DNA of 64,000 nucleotides from Ecdyonurus torrentis. Its lineage: Eukaryota; Arthropoda; Insecta; Ephemeroptera; Heptageniidae. The translations under genes and the position numbers were made by a program. Below are positions 37,486-49,000 of the stretch, one piece after another. Where the stretch lies: assembly GCA_949318235.1 (NCBI GenBank), contig OX439133.1, positions 4,653,990 through 4,717,989 of the forward strand. The letters are read 5' to 3'. The notes under the pieces are model-generated. The model did no database searches. It had not been told where the DNA came from and saw only the letters and a list, made by a program, of their open reading frames with translations. Each line of letters opens with the position of its first letter. Within the stretch, counting starts at the first letter, position 1.

Positions 37486-37737
37486 TTTCATTCATTCATT
37501 CATTCATTCATTCATTCATTCATTCATTCATTCATTCATTCATTCATTCATTCATTCATTCATTCATTCATTCATTCATTCATTCATTCATTCATTCATT
37601 CATTCATTCATTCATTCATTCATTCATTCATTCATTCATTCATTCATTCATTCATTCATTCATTCATTCATTCATTCATTCATTCATTCATTCATTCATT
37701 CATTCATTCATTCATTCATTCATTCATTCATTCATTT
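37486..37737. repeat. (ATTC)n tetranucleotide array
   Basis: About 63 pure units, preceded by degenerate TTCGTTCG units. Confidence 0.97.
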
Positions 37738-37973
37738 TAATTTTTTTATTTATTTATTGTTTATAATCATTTTTCAGCACGACTAAGTCAATACAATTTA
37801 TCACATAAAAAAAAAGGTTTAACTTTTTTGTCAGTTGAAAAGATGTAAAAGTGTGACTATGGTATGCGTCACTAAAATTTCTCCGTGCTTATATACTGCA
37901 GTTCTAAAATTTTCTCAAACATCACTTACGAAATATTTTTAATGGCTGTTACTGATGTTGACGTGTACAACCA

Positions 37974-38281
37974 ATAAGGTCTATGCATTCATGATAAAGT
38001 CGACACCATGTTGGATCACTCAATAACATGGGTGACATAGGAAAATAACTCATTTTGCCAGTTTAAAAACACTATGCAATATTTTTGAGAGCATTGCATG
38101 CTGTAAATATGTTGAATTAGTATCTCAAGTATGTGAGAAAAATTACATTAACAAAAAATTGACGGATTTCCTAAAGAAAATTGGCTTAAACTAAGTTTGT
38201 CTTATGCTCAGCAAAGTTATTCACTACTCCAGTATGGCCTCCAAATGTATTAAATATGACGTCATCCGCATACACCCTATA
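37974..38281 (-). mobile_element. MITE-A copy
   Basis: ATAAGGTCTATGCATTCATG to CATCCGCATACACCCTAT, full length. Confidence 0.85.
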
Positions 38282-38379
38282 AGATACAGAGCGGGAAAAT
38301 AGTATAGGAGCTCTAAAATTTCCTTTCTTTCATTTTCAAGATCATCCTTTTTAAGTAAAATAAATAGATTCACAAATTC

Positions 38380-38800
38380 TGTAACTTGAAATAGGTAAAC
38401 ATTAGCTTGGAATAGGTATTAATTTACTACAATAATACCTAATGCAAAAAACAAACATGCATACTTTAATAAAGTTGTATCTCATCTAGATTAGATGACA
38501 TTTCACCTGAATTAAGTATGATTGTAGTATATCAGTACCTATTTTAGGTTACTATTTATTTACCTATTGAAATAGATACACGGAAAAAAAATAATACTAA
38601 CATTGTAATAGGTAGACATATAACCTAGAACACAGGTATTATTATACTATACAATAATACCTAGTGCAGGTGCACTGTGCTGTGCAACAATAATGGTGTG
38701 ACTCACTTAGATTAAGAGGTGTATTGTAGTTTTATAACTACCTGTTCCAAATTCAAGTGTACCTATTGCAAAATACAGGTTCATGTACCTGCAATTTAAA
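38380..38800. mobile_element. Inverted-repeat element with ATAGGTA motifs
   Basis: ACTTGAAATAGGTAAAC and AATAATACCTAATGCA on the left are loosely mirrored by ATTCAAGTGTACCTATTGCA on the right, with many dispersed AATAGGTA units. Confidence 0.5.
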
Positions 38801-38823
38801 CAATATCACTAAACAATATCACT

Positions 38824-38824
<1 letters not shown>

Positions 38825-38861
<37 letters not shown>
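38825..38861. repeat. Poly-T tract
   Basis: Pure T run of 37 bp. Similar runs (30-45 bp) occur at 3572-3610, 7891-7926, 9540-9579, 16978-17016, 28150-28184 and 41479-41513. Confidence 0.9.
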
Positions 38862-38864
<3 letters not shown>

Positions 38865-39409
38865 GAATGAGGCCCCACGCACGCCGCATTCAGTAACGGA
38901 CATCCATTACTAGTCAGAGTATTTCTTCATTATATTTAATATACATAATGGCAATTAGTAGTAATTTTTTTCCATGTAGACCTGTTGCTCTTTTTTTATT
39001 TTTATTTTATTTTTAGAACGAAGGAAGAAATAATACTCGGCGATGAAATTATAAAAATTACTACGTCAAATCACGTTAAAGTGTATAATATGCCTATAGT
39101 AATCGAAATTTAAAATTGTACAGTCTCTTTCATAAAAAAAAATTATTTGTATATCAGTTGAAGATTTCAGTTGACATTTAAATACACGTTATTTCCATGT
39201 GCCAATAGAATTCAAAATTTTTTTTATGTAAGGAAATGCACGGTATCGATGCAGTATTTATTATTTTTATTTTTTTCTGGAATCGGTAAAAAAGAAAATC
39301 TCAAAAGTCTCAAAAAGAAAAAAAAAAAAAAAAAAATCTCTCCATGGCATAAGTGTAATATTAAATAAGGGGTTCCCTGCCTTTTTTCTAGCACGCCTTT
39401 GGTACGTCA

Positions 39410-39523
<114 letters not shown>

Positions 39524-40372
39524 ACATTTATAAAAAAAAAAGATGAAAATAAAACTTTCCTTGGTATATTACACATACATGTGCGGTCAAAATATTATAA
39601 AATACTAAAAGTATACAAAACTTCACCAGCAGTCATGGGAAGTTATAGTCACTCACTTCCCCTCTATAAACAAAAAACTATCAAAGCGTGTTTATATTTC
39701 CTATGTCAAAATATATGTCGTTCTCTCTCCGTTATTTTATGGGTAAATTATTTCGGCAGTCACTCACTCGCTACACTAGACACAATATTACGTAACATTG
39801 TATTATAAATATCACACTGATGCATGATCACTCGTGCTTAACAAAAAACATTAAATATTAATTTACTTTGAAACATCAATCTATATCATTGAAAAAAATT
39901 ACAAATTGAAGCTATTTTAAATGTTCTTTCTCCATTATCCTTGACTTTTATACGTGTAATAATTTATATTAATTAAAAAAAATTTAGGGATTTTTTGAAA
40001 ATAATTTAAGGGCTTTGAATCCACATAGACAAAAATAAATACGTAATAAGCTCATTTTCAGCATAATTTGTTCAATAAAGCATAATTTATTCTATATTGC
40101 ACAGTAGTTATGTTATACTGTATAGCATAAATATTATGTTATACAGCATAATTATTTTTGTTCTAATTTAGCATAATTTATGCTATAATGACATAAATGC
40201 AGCATTAATTACGTATTTTATTGTTTCGTTGCAGTCTCAAAAAAAAAAAAAAAAAAAAAACAGCAGAGTGCCTTTTACAAATTCTGGTGAGTTATTCGTT
40301 TTAGAGGTCAAAGTGAACAACAGAACAAGAGTAAGTTTTATCGTAGCTTTTTGAGTTAGTCTTGCGTTCCGG

Positions 40373-40580
40373 AGTTTGGTATTGGTTCTATAGGCAAAAA
40401 TGATATAGAGTAACTTTATCATAATTTTTTTAATTATCGCTATAGTCTTACATTTTGCGTTTCCTGAAAATTTTTATTTTTAATTTTCAAGAAATGCAAA
40501 ATGTAAGACTATAGTGATAATTAAAAAAATTATGATAAAGTTACTCTATATCATTTTTGCCTAGAACCAATAACAAACTC
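40373..40580. mobile_element. Near-perfect hairpin element of about 200 bp
   Basis: TTGGTTCTATAGGCAAAAAT and TATCATAATTTTTTTAATTA are mirrored almost base for base around an AT-rich centre at about 40474-40484, with arms of about 90 bp. Confidence 0.9.
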
Positions 40581-40915
40581 ACAGTAGAATTTACAAAAAA
40601 ACAAAACAAAAAAACAAAAAACAAAACTATTGTTTAAGACACTGGACCGATCCCTTATAATAATAAAATTAATAAATAAATAAAAACATTATCAAAAACT
40701 ATATATAAAGAAACACGGAACAAAGACGTGATATATTTTCACGGTGATTTCCCTCACACTTCGGCGTTTAATTGAAAGAACAATAGAGTCAATCATGCAC
40801 GTATGTGCCAAATTGATTTTTAAATACATAACAAAGGCACGTTTTTTTATATGTATTTTGTTTATCGATTGCTTAATCGTTTTATAGTGTTTTTTACTTC
40901 AATATAGCAAGTTCT

Positions 40916-41248
<333 letters not shown>

Positions 41249-41478
41249 TGTTCTGATTTTTTTATTAGGTACCAAAAAAATAACTATAACATTAATTAAA
41301 GTAATGTTTAAATGAATTATAAAGCCACCTTATGCATGGCAATTATATTATAAAATGAAATATAAAAATAATAATAATAAATTCTGCCTGAAAAAGGTGT
41401 TCTTGGTATATTTATTAAATAAGCACGTCTTTTCCAGGCTTATCAGACTTTATTGCTGAATATAACCAGTTAAAATAT

Positions 41479-41516
<38 letters not shown>

Positions 41517-41614
41517 TGCTTGCTTGCTTGCCATATTGTGTTATCGTGCTTTACACCAATCTCAGTCCCAGTCAAGACATTGTCTTAGCGACAGGTAAGG
41601 ACTTAATTAAAATA
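41479..41614 (-). mobile_element. SINE 3' tail, detached, with TTGC units
   Basis: Inverse of the SINE tail: poly-T, GCTTGCTTGCTTGCTTGCCA, ATTGTGTTATCGTGC, then AAGACATTGTCTTAGCGACA. No tRNA-like head. Confidence 0.7.
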
Positions 41615-41917
41615 TGCTAGCTCATTTGCAGCAAAATTTATTCATAGCAACATTATAAGTTTTTGCTCTATTCTGCATGATATGATAACTATAAGTAAAC
41701 TATGTTACATATACATAGCATAATATTATATTATTTTGTATACCTTATAAAATAGATATAATTATTTATTCTGCTCCAATTTAGTATTTATATATAAATA
41801 AATACTCAATATTTATATTTTAAATAATAAATAAAAATACTTAAATCTTCGATAAAAAAAAGGAAGAATATAATGTTTAGTTAAATAAAAATAGGGTTAA
41901 ATAATATATGAAAATAC

Positions 41918-41923
41918 TTTATT
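41918..41923 (-). terminator. Polyadenylation signal of the small secreted peptide gene
   Basis: AATAAA on the minus strand, 58 nt after the stop at 41981. Confidence 0.5.
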
Positions 41924-41980
41924 TTAAACTTATAATACAATTAGCAATAACACATGTATAGATGTATTGTATATAGAGTA

Positions 41981-42942
41981 CTAGCTAAGTTTGTCAGCAT
42001 CATAATAATATTCCTGGTAATAGTTCCTGTTCTTGACAGCATCCTTGTTCCACTTCCAGAGATAGAACCAGTCAAAGTGGTTGTCATGGTGAGTGTGGAA
42101 CTTTCGCCATCTCTGGACGTGTGTGGGATCACTCACGAACCCTGCGGATCACCATAGGTAAGGTAAGCGTACATATAAACATAGTGGTCAGCGAATCACT
42201 TATTTATTCAATAATTAATAATATTAATTAAAGGCTTTTATTGGGCAAAATAAGGCATACAACCTCTCAATTTAACCCAACTGTTTAACAGTACATTGCA
42301 GTCAGTTACAATTATAATTTAATAGCAATAGACTCATCACGTTACAAAACAGTTTAAAGAGTTTAACTAAATATATAATAGATTATAATTTTTAATTTCT
42401 TACAATAATTATTTTGTAAGTTGTTATTTTATAAAAATATAACAAATGAAAATATTATTTATATTCATAAATGATAAACGTAATGATAAAAATATAAACA
42501 TATATTTTTTACTATTATTTAAAAAAAAAATTAATTTTGTACAAAAATTTTTTTCTTTTGTTTCATCACTTAATCGATCATTCGTTCAATGAAGCTTATC
42601 AGTTTAGCGTGCGGGAAAACGCAGGGAAAGCTAAGGTCTCCTAATTTAACATTACGCTTATGGGGAATACACGTTTTTTTGCCATTTTTGAGAAAACTAC
42701 TCCACCGATTTCGGAGAAATTTAAATGAGAAATACTAGACATAAGCCATAGAAATTTTTAAACTCATAATAATCTCCATTAATTAAACAATCAATAAAAT
42801 TAAACATAAAGTAAATTAAAAATCAATAAATAAGACAATCAATGAATAAATCACTTAAATAAAAATAAATGGGTTACTTACAGCCAGCAGAAGTGCAGGA
42901 AAATAGAAGAGAGAGGCAGAGGAAAATCATTTTCTGATGCAT
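41981..42942 (-). CDS. Small secreted aromatic-rich peptide, 2 coding exons, family unknown
   Basis: Exons 42942-42882 and 42141-41981 join (phase 1) into a 73-residue protein. Exon 1 is a clean signal peptide (MHQKMIFLCLSLLFSCTSAG) ending at a GTAAGT donor. Exon 2 starts after CGCAG and encodes a mature peptide of about 53 residues that is rich in Trp, Tyr, Phe and His: KFHTHHDNHFDWFYLWKW followed by NRNYYQEYYYDADKLS. There is no Cys in the mature part, no dibasic processing site and no C-terminal Gly for amidation, so a typical neuropeptide or defensin is unlikely. A structural role in cuticle or secretion is conceivable from the composition, but I do not recognise the family. A TATA box at 44085-44078, a GTAAGT donor at 43959 and AATAAA at 41923-41918 frame the gene. 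The single intron holds AT-rich repeat sequence. Confidence 0.72.
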
Positions 42943-43591
42943 TTTTACTAAATCTAAATTAAAAATATTTTAATTAAAACCAGTTTCTGAATTCATCATT
43001 AATATAAATGTTGTTAGTTATTTCATAATCATAATTATTGTATCTTACATAGCATAACAATTATCTATAGTACAGCATAATTAATTATGTTATTCTAAAC
43101 TTGAAATATTTATGCTTTCTCAATGCAGCAACATTTATGCAACAACAAAATTTATGCTATATTTTGTATAGCCATAGATTCTAGTTTTACATAGCATAAT
43201 ATAATAATTAAGATTTTCAGCATAATTATTTATGTTTTTACAAAATAGCAATATTTGTTGTTATTGTTCAATGTAGCATAAATTAGGTAGTTTATTTTTT
43301 ACGTGTATAATATACTAATCATCAAAAGTAACAATATTTACGTTTTTTTTTAAGCATGAATTATGTAATGAAAATAAAAAATTATTCACTGCTATACGCA
43401 TGTTTTACAATGATATGCGTATCAAATTTTCAAATGGAATAAATCTGTGGTAATATGACAAAACCGACTATCTGTTTTATTTTTTTATTATTATTATTTT
43501 TAATTTTACAGGAGAGCAATTTAAAGTAAAAAAAAAAGTCAATAATAGATATATCATACACACATTTTGATGTACAGAATTGAAATTAACA

Positions 43592-43616
43592 CTATATATA
43601 TATATATATATATATA
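43592..43616. repeat. (AT)n microsatellite
   Basis: Twelve AT units in the intergenic or 5' intron region of the small peptide gene. Confidence 0.9.
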
Positions 43617-43959
43617 GAATTCGTTACGCTGCATCATTTAATGTAAAAATAAGCCTTATATCTAAATAAATGAATTTAAAAATTAAAATAAATCAATAAA
43701 TTTTACCACATAACTTCTTTTGCCAGAGTTATTTTTTAAAGAAAAAAAACACATGCATAGATTTGCCAGATTTATTTTTCTTTTCAAAACCAAATACGTT
43801 ATTTTGCCAGACTTCCTCACGTTCAAATTAGCCACTTAACGTATTTTGACATATTTATAAAGCAGTTAAATAAATAAATAAGATAAATAAAGCAGGCAAT
43901 AAACAGACAAATTAATAAATTCATGAATAAATAAAAGCATAAATAAATCAAATACTTAC

Positions 43960-44052
43960 TATATAAAATATCGCGACCAAAGTTCAAATTTCCAGATTAC
44001 AATAGTCCAAATATGCTAACATATTTCCCTGAAAGTTAAGCGACTAAAACTG
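43960..44052 (-). other. Probable 5'UTR exon of the small secreted peptide gene
   Basis: On the minus strand TATATAAA (44085-44078) is followed about 30 nt later by a stretch ending in a consensus donor GTAAGT (43959-43954). The next plausible acceptor is the TTTAG just before the ATG at 42942. The transcription start is estimated, not seen. Confidence 0.45.
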
Positions 44053-44077
44053 GCTTCTAGCTTCATCCAGCTTTGCT

Positions 44078-44085
44078 TTATATAT
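44078..44085 (-). promoter_or_regulatory. TATA box for the small secreted peptide gene
   Basis: TATATAAA on the minus strand upstream of a leader that ends in a splice donor at 43959. Confidence 0.45.
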
Positions 44086-44544
44086 AAGATTACAATTATG
44101 AAATTTGAATTGTTTTGAAAAAAGTGAGAAATGCGGGGCTGTAATTTTAATAAAATTTTATTACCCTATTTCATTAATGTTATAAAACATAACATATAGG
44201 GGATCATTATGTTACATCACTTCTCACATTTGGAAACTACGTAATAATGCTTGAAGTTTATTATTATTTTGGTTTATATTTATTAATTTATTAATATATT
44301 GATTTAATTAATTATATATGATTCATTCATTTATTTATAATTTTTAATTAGAGGATATTTTTTATTTATTTTTTATACACTCTTATTAGTTATAAATTAA
44401 TATTTGTTGTAGTTGGAAGGCTCTTACTTACTAAATTTATATTTTAAACTCCTTCGTTTTATTTGAGTTACAATGGTAAAATTAATAACTGATGATATTA
44501 ATCATCAGCCAGCTTTTAAAAATGATAAATTCAAATCGGAGAAA

Positions 44545-44700
44545 CCGTAATGTTCTTATCACCCGCTTTGCAGCCCACGGGTTTCATCACAAGATTTGTA
44601 ACACTAAGGAATATCATATGTGTAATAATAATTATCTTTGTTCCTTATGTGGGGTGACATGTGATCATAGATCAGTACCATCTCCTCACATGTACTACGA
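44545..44700 (+). pseudogene. Second copy of the Cys/His-rich retrotransposon C-terminus
   Basis: Encodes LITRFAAHGFHHKICNTKEY then HMCNNNYLCSLCGVTC, clearly homologous to the 18174-18572 product but diverged. A tRNA-derived SINE follows directly. Confidence 0.5.
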
Positions 44701-44740
44701 GGCAGTTAAAGAGCCCCTGGCCTCAAAACCGAGCCATACC

Positions 44741-45115
44741 GAGCTGGTATGGCCGAGTGGTGAAGGCAGCTGACTCGCAACTCTGTACTCATCACCGAGT
44801 ATAGGTTCGAGCCACTGCTGGGTGCGTACGTGAAGTGTGAGAGCACAACACATTGCACGATGCATGTTTACATGCATTCCATGACAACGCACAGTATTCA
44901 GGAGGTGCATGATCGATGTGATTGCACCGACCAGCCTGCCTAGATGTTTCCACGGTTTCTATAGGCTGTCATGGCGAATACCGGGCTGTGTACTTAGGCC
45001 GTGGCCGGCCCGTGTATGCTTTTCCATTTATTGGAAAGTCCTTACCTGTCGATAAGACAATGTCTTGACTTGGATTGGTGTATAGCACGATAACACAATA
45101 TGGCAAGCAAGCTAT
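44741..45115 (+). mobile_element. tRNA-derived SINE
   Basis: The RNA polymerase III A box (TGGCCGAGTGG, 44750-44760) and B box (GGTTCGAGCC, 44804-44813) are spaced as in a long-variable-arm tRNA. The body has no tRNA-like fold, and the tail is CGATAAGACAATGTCTTGAC to AACACAATATGGCAAGCAAG. Tail copies at 21896 and 41479 confirm a dispersed family. The head is not a functional tRNA gene as far as I can tell. Confidence 0.8.
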
Positions 45116-46021
45116 AAATATGATTGTATTTTGTTGTATGTATTTTGACTTGACTTGTTCTAATCTGTATGGAACGTGATAAAATCTTTATCTTATCTTT
45201 GCGAGAACCTATAATAATTATTGTAACATATTTATGCTAATTACTGAATCAACTGATTTAATGTATGAATGAATGAAACAAAAAAGCAAGTATTTTATAT
45301 GATTTATATTTTTTATACAGGTTGTAAAAAAAAAAGTAATAACCGCCTGAAATGCAGACCACTTTTTGAGCACAACTGTTATACAAGTTGCAGTCATTCA
45401 GGCGGCCTCAATCCATTTTACTCACATTTTTTATCTTTCCAACAACTTGATTTTTATAAATGAAGTAGAAATCTAGTATAGAGCTCGCACAAAAATAAAT
45501 ACATTTTATAATTATCCATGTATAATTTTGAATTTCAGTAACATCAATTTATTGTAGCATAATTTCATTAATTTGTTATATATTTACTAATAATAGCCAT
45601 GAATAAATATGTAATATAGAATAATTATTTATGGTACTCCAAGATATTATGATATTATAACAATATTATTATAATTACTAATAATAATGTGGAGTATGGA
45701 GTACCTCTTTATTCAAATTTTTTTTATTATTATTTTTTTTTTACTTCTATAAGGAACCATTTAAATTTAAGTTATATAATGTTCTGCATATTTCATAAAT
45801 CTATTATTTTTTTATGATTGAATAAAATGAATTGAATTTTAAATGATTAAAAAAATATATAAGAGGTTACTTTTGAATTTCAGATTTCAAATCATTTAAA
45901 CTGTATAGCCTTTAAATGTAAAAATGTTTAAATTAAAAGGAAAAAAAAAATGCAATAAAACACAGGTAAAATTTTCACAAGTAACATTTTTCAAAAAATT
46001 TATTTTTCGTACAAATTTTAT

Positions 46022-49000
46022 TTATTTTCCAACAACAGCAGTAGTTACAACTTCACTTTTAGCAATCATTTCTGTGCCACTTGAATCAGTACTTGTTGAT
46101 TTAGTAGTGTTACCTCCTGATACTTTCTTACCTCCTGATAGTTTTATACCTCCTAATCCTCCAGGTCTATTAAGACCACCATTTACTAACTTATTATTTC
46201 CTCCTTGTTTATTACGTCCTTGTCCATTAAATTTACCTCCTATTTGTTTATTGCCATTTCTTTGAGCAAATTGATTACCTGCTCCTTTCTTTAATCCTAA
46301 TCCTCCGTTATTTCCTAATACAACCTTTCTACCTCCTCCATTTTTATTAGGTTTATTGTTTTTCATACCCATACCACTTCCTGATACAACTCTCAAGTTA
46401 CCTCCTCCATTATTTATTTTGCCTCCTGGTCGTCCTGTAAATATATAGAAGAAAACATAAAATAATAGAAGGTGTCTGTATTTATAGCTAAGTACACACA
46501 TATCAGATTACGACATAACATATTTCAATAATTGGTAAAACATTTTTACACTTAAATATAATCATGTGATAATTTTTCATTTTATTTGTTTTATCAGATA
46601 TATTTATATCATTATATTTATTATCAATATTTTTATTTTTATAGCATCTTTTTATTAGTACATTATAGGGTGGTTGCATTCGTGTTAAAGTCGATGCCAT
46701 AAGTGAGTACTAAATAACATGGGCCAGTATAGGAAAATTAACACATTTTGCCAGTTTAAAAATACTTCGCAATTTTTTTGAGAAAATTAATGCTATTAAC
46801 AAGTTGAATAAGGTTTTCAAGTATGCGAGAAAAATAATAATGACCAAAAAAATCAATATTTTCCGAAGATAATAGTGAAATCCTACGTTTGTCCTATGCT
46901 AAGCAATGTTATTCATTGCTCAAATATGGCATCGAAGCGCATTAATTGTGACGTCATGCGCACTCACCCTATTTTTTTTCTTAACATATAAAATATTACT
47001 TCTAATTGTATATAATAATTTAAATGCATAAATAAAATAAATAATTTTAAATTATAATAGTAAAGTTAATTTTTTTTAGATATTAAGTGTTACAAATGTA
47101 TTTTCTGTATTTGCACTTGAGGACTTTTTGATAATGGCATAGAAATTAAATATTTTCTTATAGAAAGACACTGTACCTGCTATTACTCCTGGTCTCCTAT
47201 TTGGTCTCTTCAAGCTTCCTGGACGTCTGTTGGAGTCCACAGGCACTGGCGAACTTGTATCAACTGCTCGCACGCTATTTTGATCTGCACCGACGGCTTG
47301 GGCTGTATAGTAAACAAATATCAATCATGATTTGGTGCATACTATAATAAACGAAAAAATGAACAAATTACTTAATTTATGCTGCATTTATGTCATTATA
47401 GCATAAATTATGGCAAATTTAAAGAACATGGATAACTATATATTATGCTGTATATATACACTTAAAAAAAGGATGCATCATTTCAGAGCTACGAATCCTA
47501 ACTTAAATTTGCGATGAACAATTATGAGTTATTATGAGCAGCATTTAGAAAATTATTAACAATAGCTAATTAACTAAAATAGCCTAAAACAACTCAAAAT
47601 AACTACTGTTAATAATTTGCTAAAATGCATTATTTTAGCTACTCATAAATCATAATAACTCATAAATGTTTATTTCCAATAACTTAGGATATTCGTAACT
47701 GATTCGCATATGTCCCCTTTTTTTTAGTGTAATATTTATGCTTTTTATAACATAGTTATAATTAGTTATTAGTTTCCACCATGTAATCTGTCAGATTAAA
47801 GAATATCATTGTAGTAATAAATACACTCTAAAAACTAGTGCATTACTTTAGTTACGAATACTAACTTATTTAAGATATGCACTTTTAAGTTATTATGAGT
47901 AGCTAAAATAATGCATTTTAGCAAATTATTAAAAATACCTAATTTTACTTAAAATAGCTTAAAAAAACTTTAAAAAACTCAAGACAACTTAAATTAGCTA
48001 ATTTTAATAACTTGCTAAAATGCATTATTTTAGCTACTCATAATAACTTAAAAGTGTATATCTTAAACAAGTTTAGTATTCGTAACTAAAGTAATGCACC
48101 AATTTTTAGAGTGTGTAGTAATAAATATGTATTTTATGTATGTATATGTGTTATGTGGTGGCCTCTGTACTATTAGGTACCACTTTACTTCACTGTCCGT
48201 CTCGGACTCTGTCATTAAATCATTATACAAAACTGTAGACGTGTAGCATGATATGATATGTGTATATGATATGTTTAATAAATAGTAATAAATTTCATTA
48301 TTATTATTTAGATGTTATGATTTGAATATTATTATTTGTTTATAATTAATTGGATAATTATTGAATGTTTAGATGTACAGTATGTTTTACACACATTGTG
48401 TTTAATAAATAAATATTATAACGTACTTATTGTAAGTATAGTACATTAATACACTCAAAAAATTGGTGCATTATATACTTATTTAGTTGCGAATGCTAAC
48501 ATAATATTTAAAATAATAACTTTTTTTAAGTTATTACGAGTAACTGAAATAATGCATTTTAGCAAGTTTTTAAAAATAGCTATTTTAAGTTGTTTTAAGC
48601 TATTTTAAGTTAAAATAGCTATTTTTGATAACTTGCTAAAATACATTATTTTTAGCTACTCATAATAACTTAAAAGTGATTATCTTAAAGGCGTGGAACA
48701 CTTTGAACAAAAAACATGTCTAATATTCTAACATACCTAAAAACCAACGTTAATTTGGCCGATGTCATTGATTTCTAATTTATTGTCCATTTACAAACTG
48801 GCAGCTGCGGGTTCATAACGTCATAGCTCACCTGTTTCCTCGCGCTTGAACTAGTGAGCTGTGATGTCACAAACCCGCAGCTGCCATTTTTTGAATGTAA
48901 AATAAATTAGAAATCAATGACTCCTGCCAAATCAAAGTTGATATTTAGGTATGTTAGGATATTAGACATGATTTTTGTTCAAGGTGTTCTACGCCTTTAT

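Noticed and set aside
41954..42157. Plus-strand 67-codon frame
   Set aside because: Antisense shadow of the small peptide exon on the minus strand.
44741..44825. Functional tRNA gene
   Set aside because: A and B boxes are present, but the sequence continues into a SINE body and tail with dispersed copies, and I could not fold a clean acceptor stem.
45924..46265. Plus-strand Pro/Leu-rich frame
   Set aside because: Antisense of the Gly/Asn-rich exon 5 of the low-complexity protein gene.
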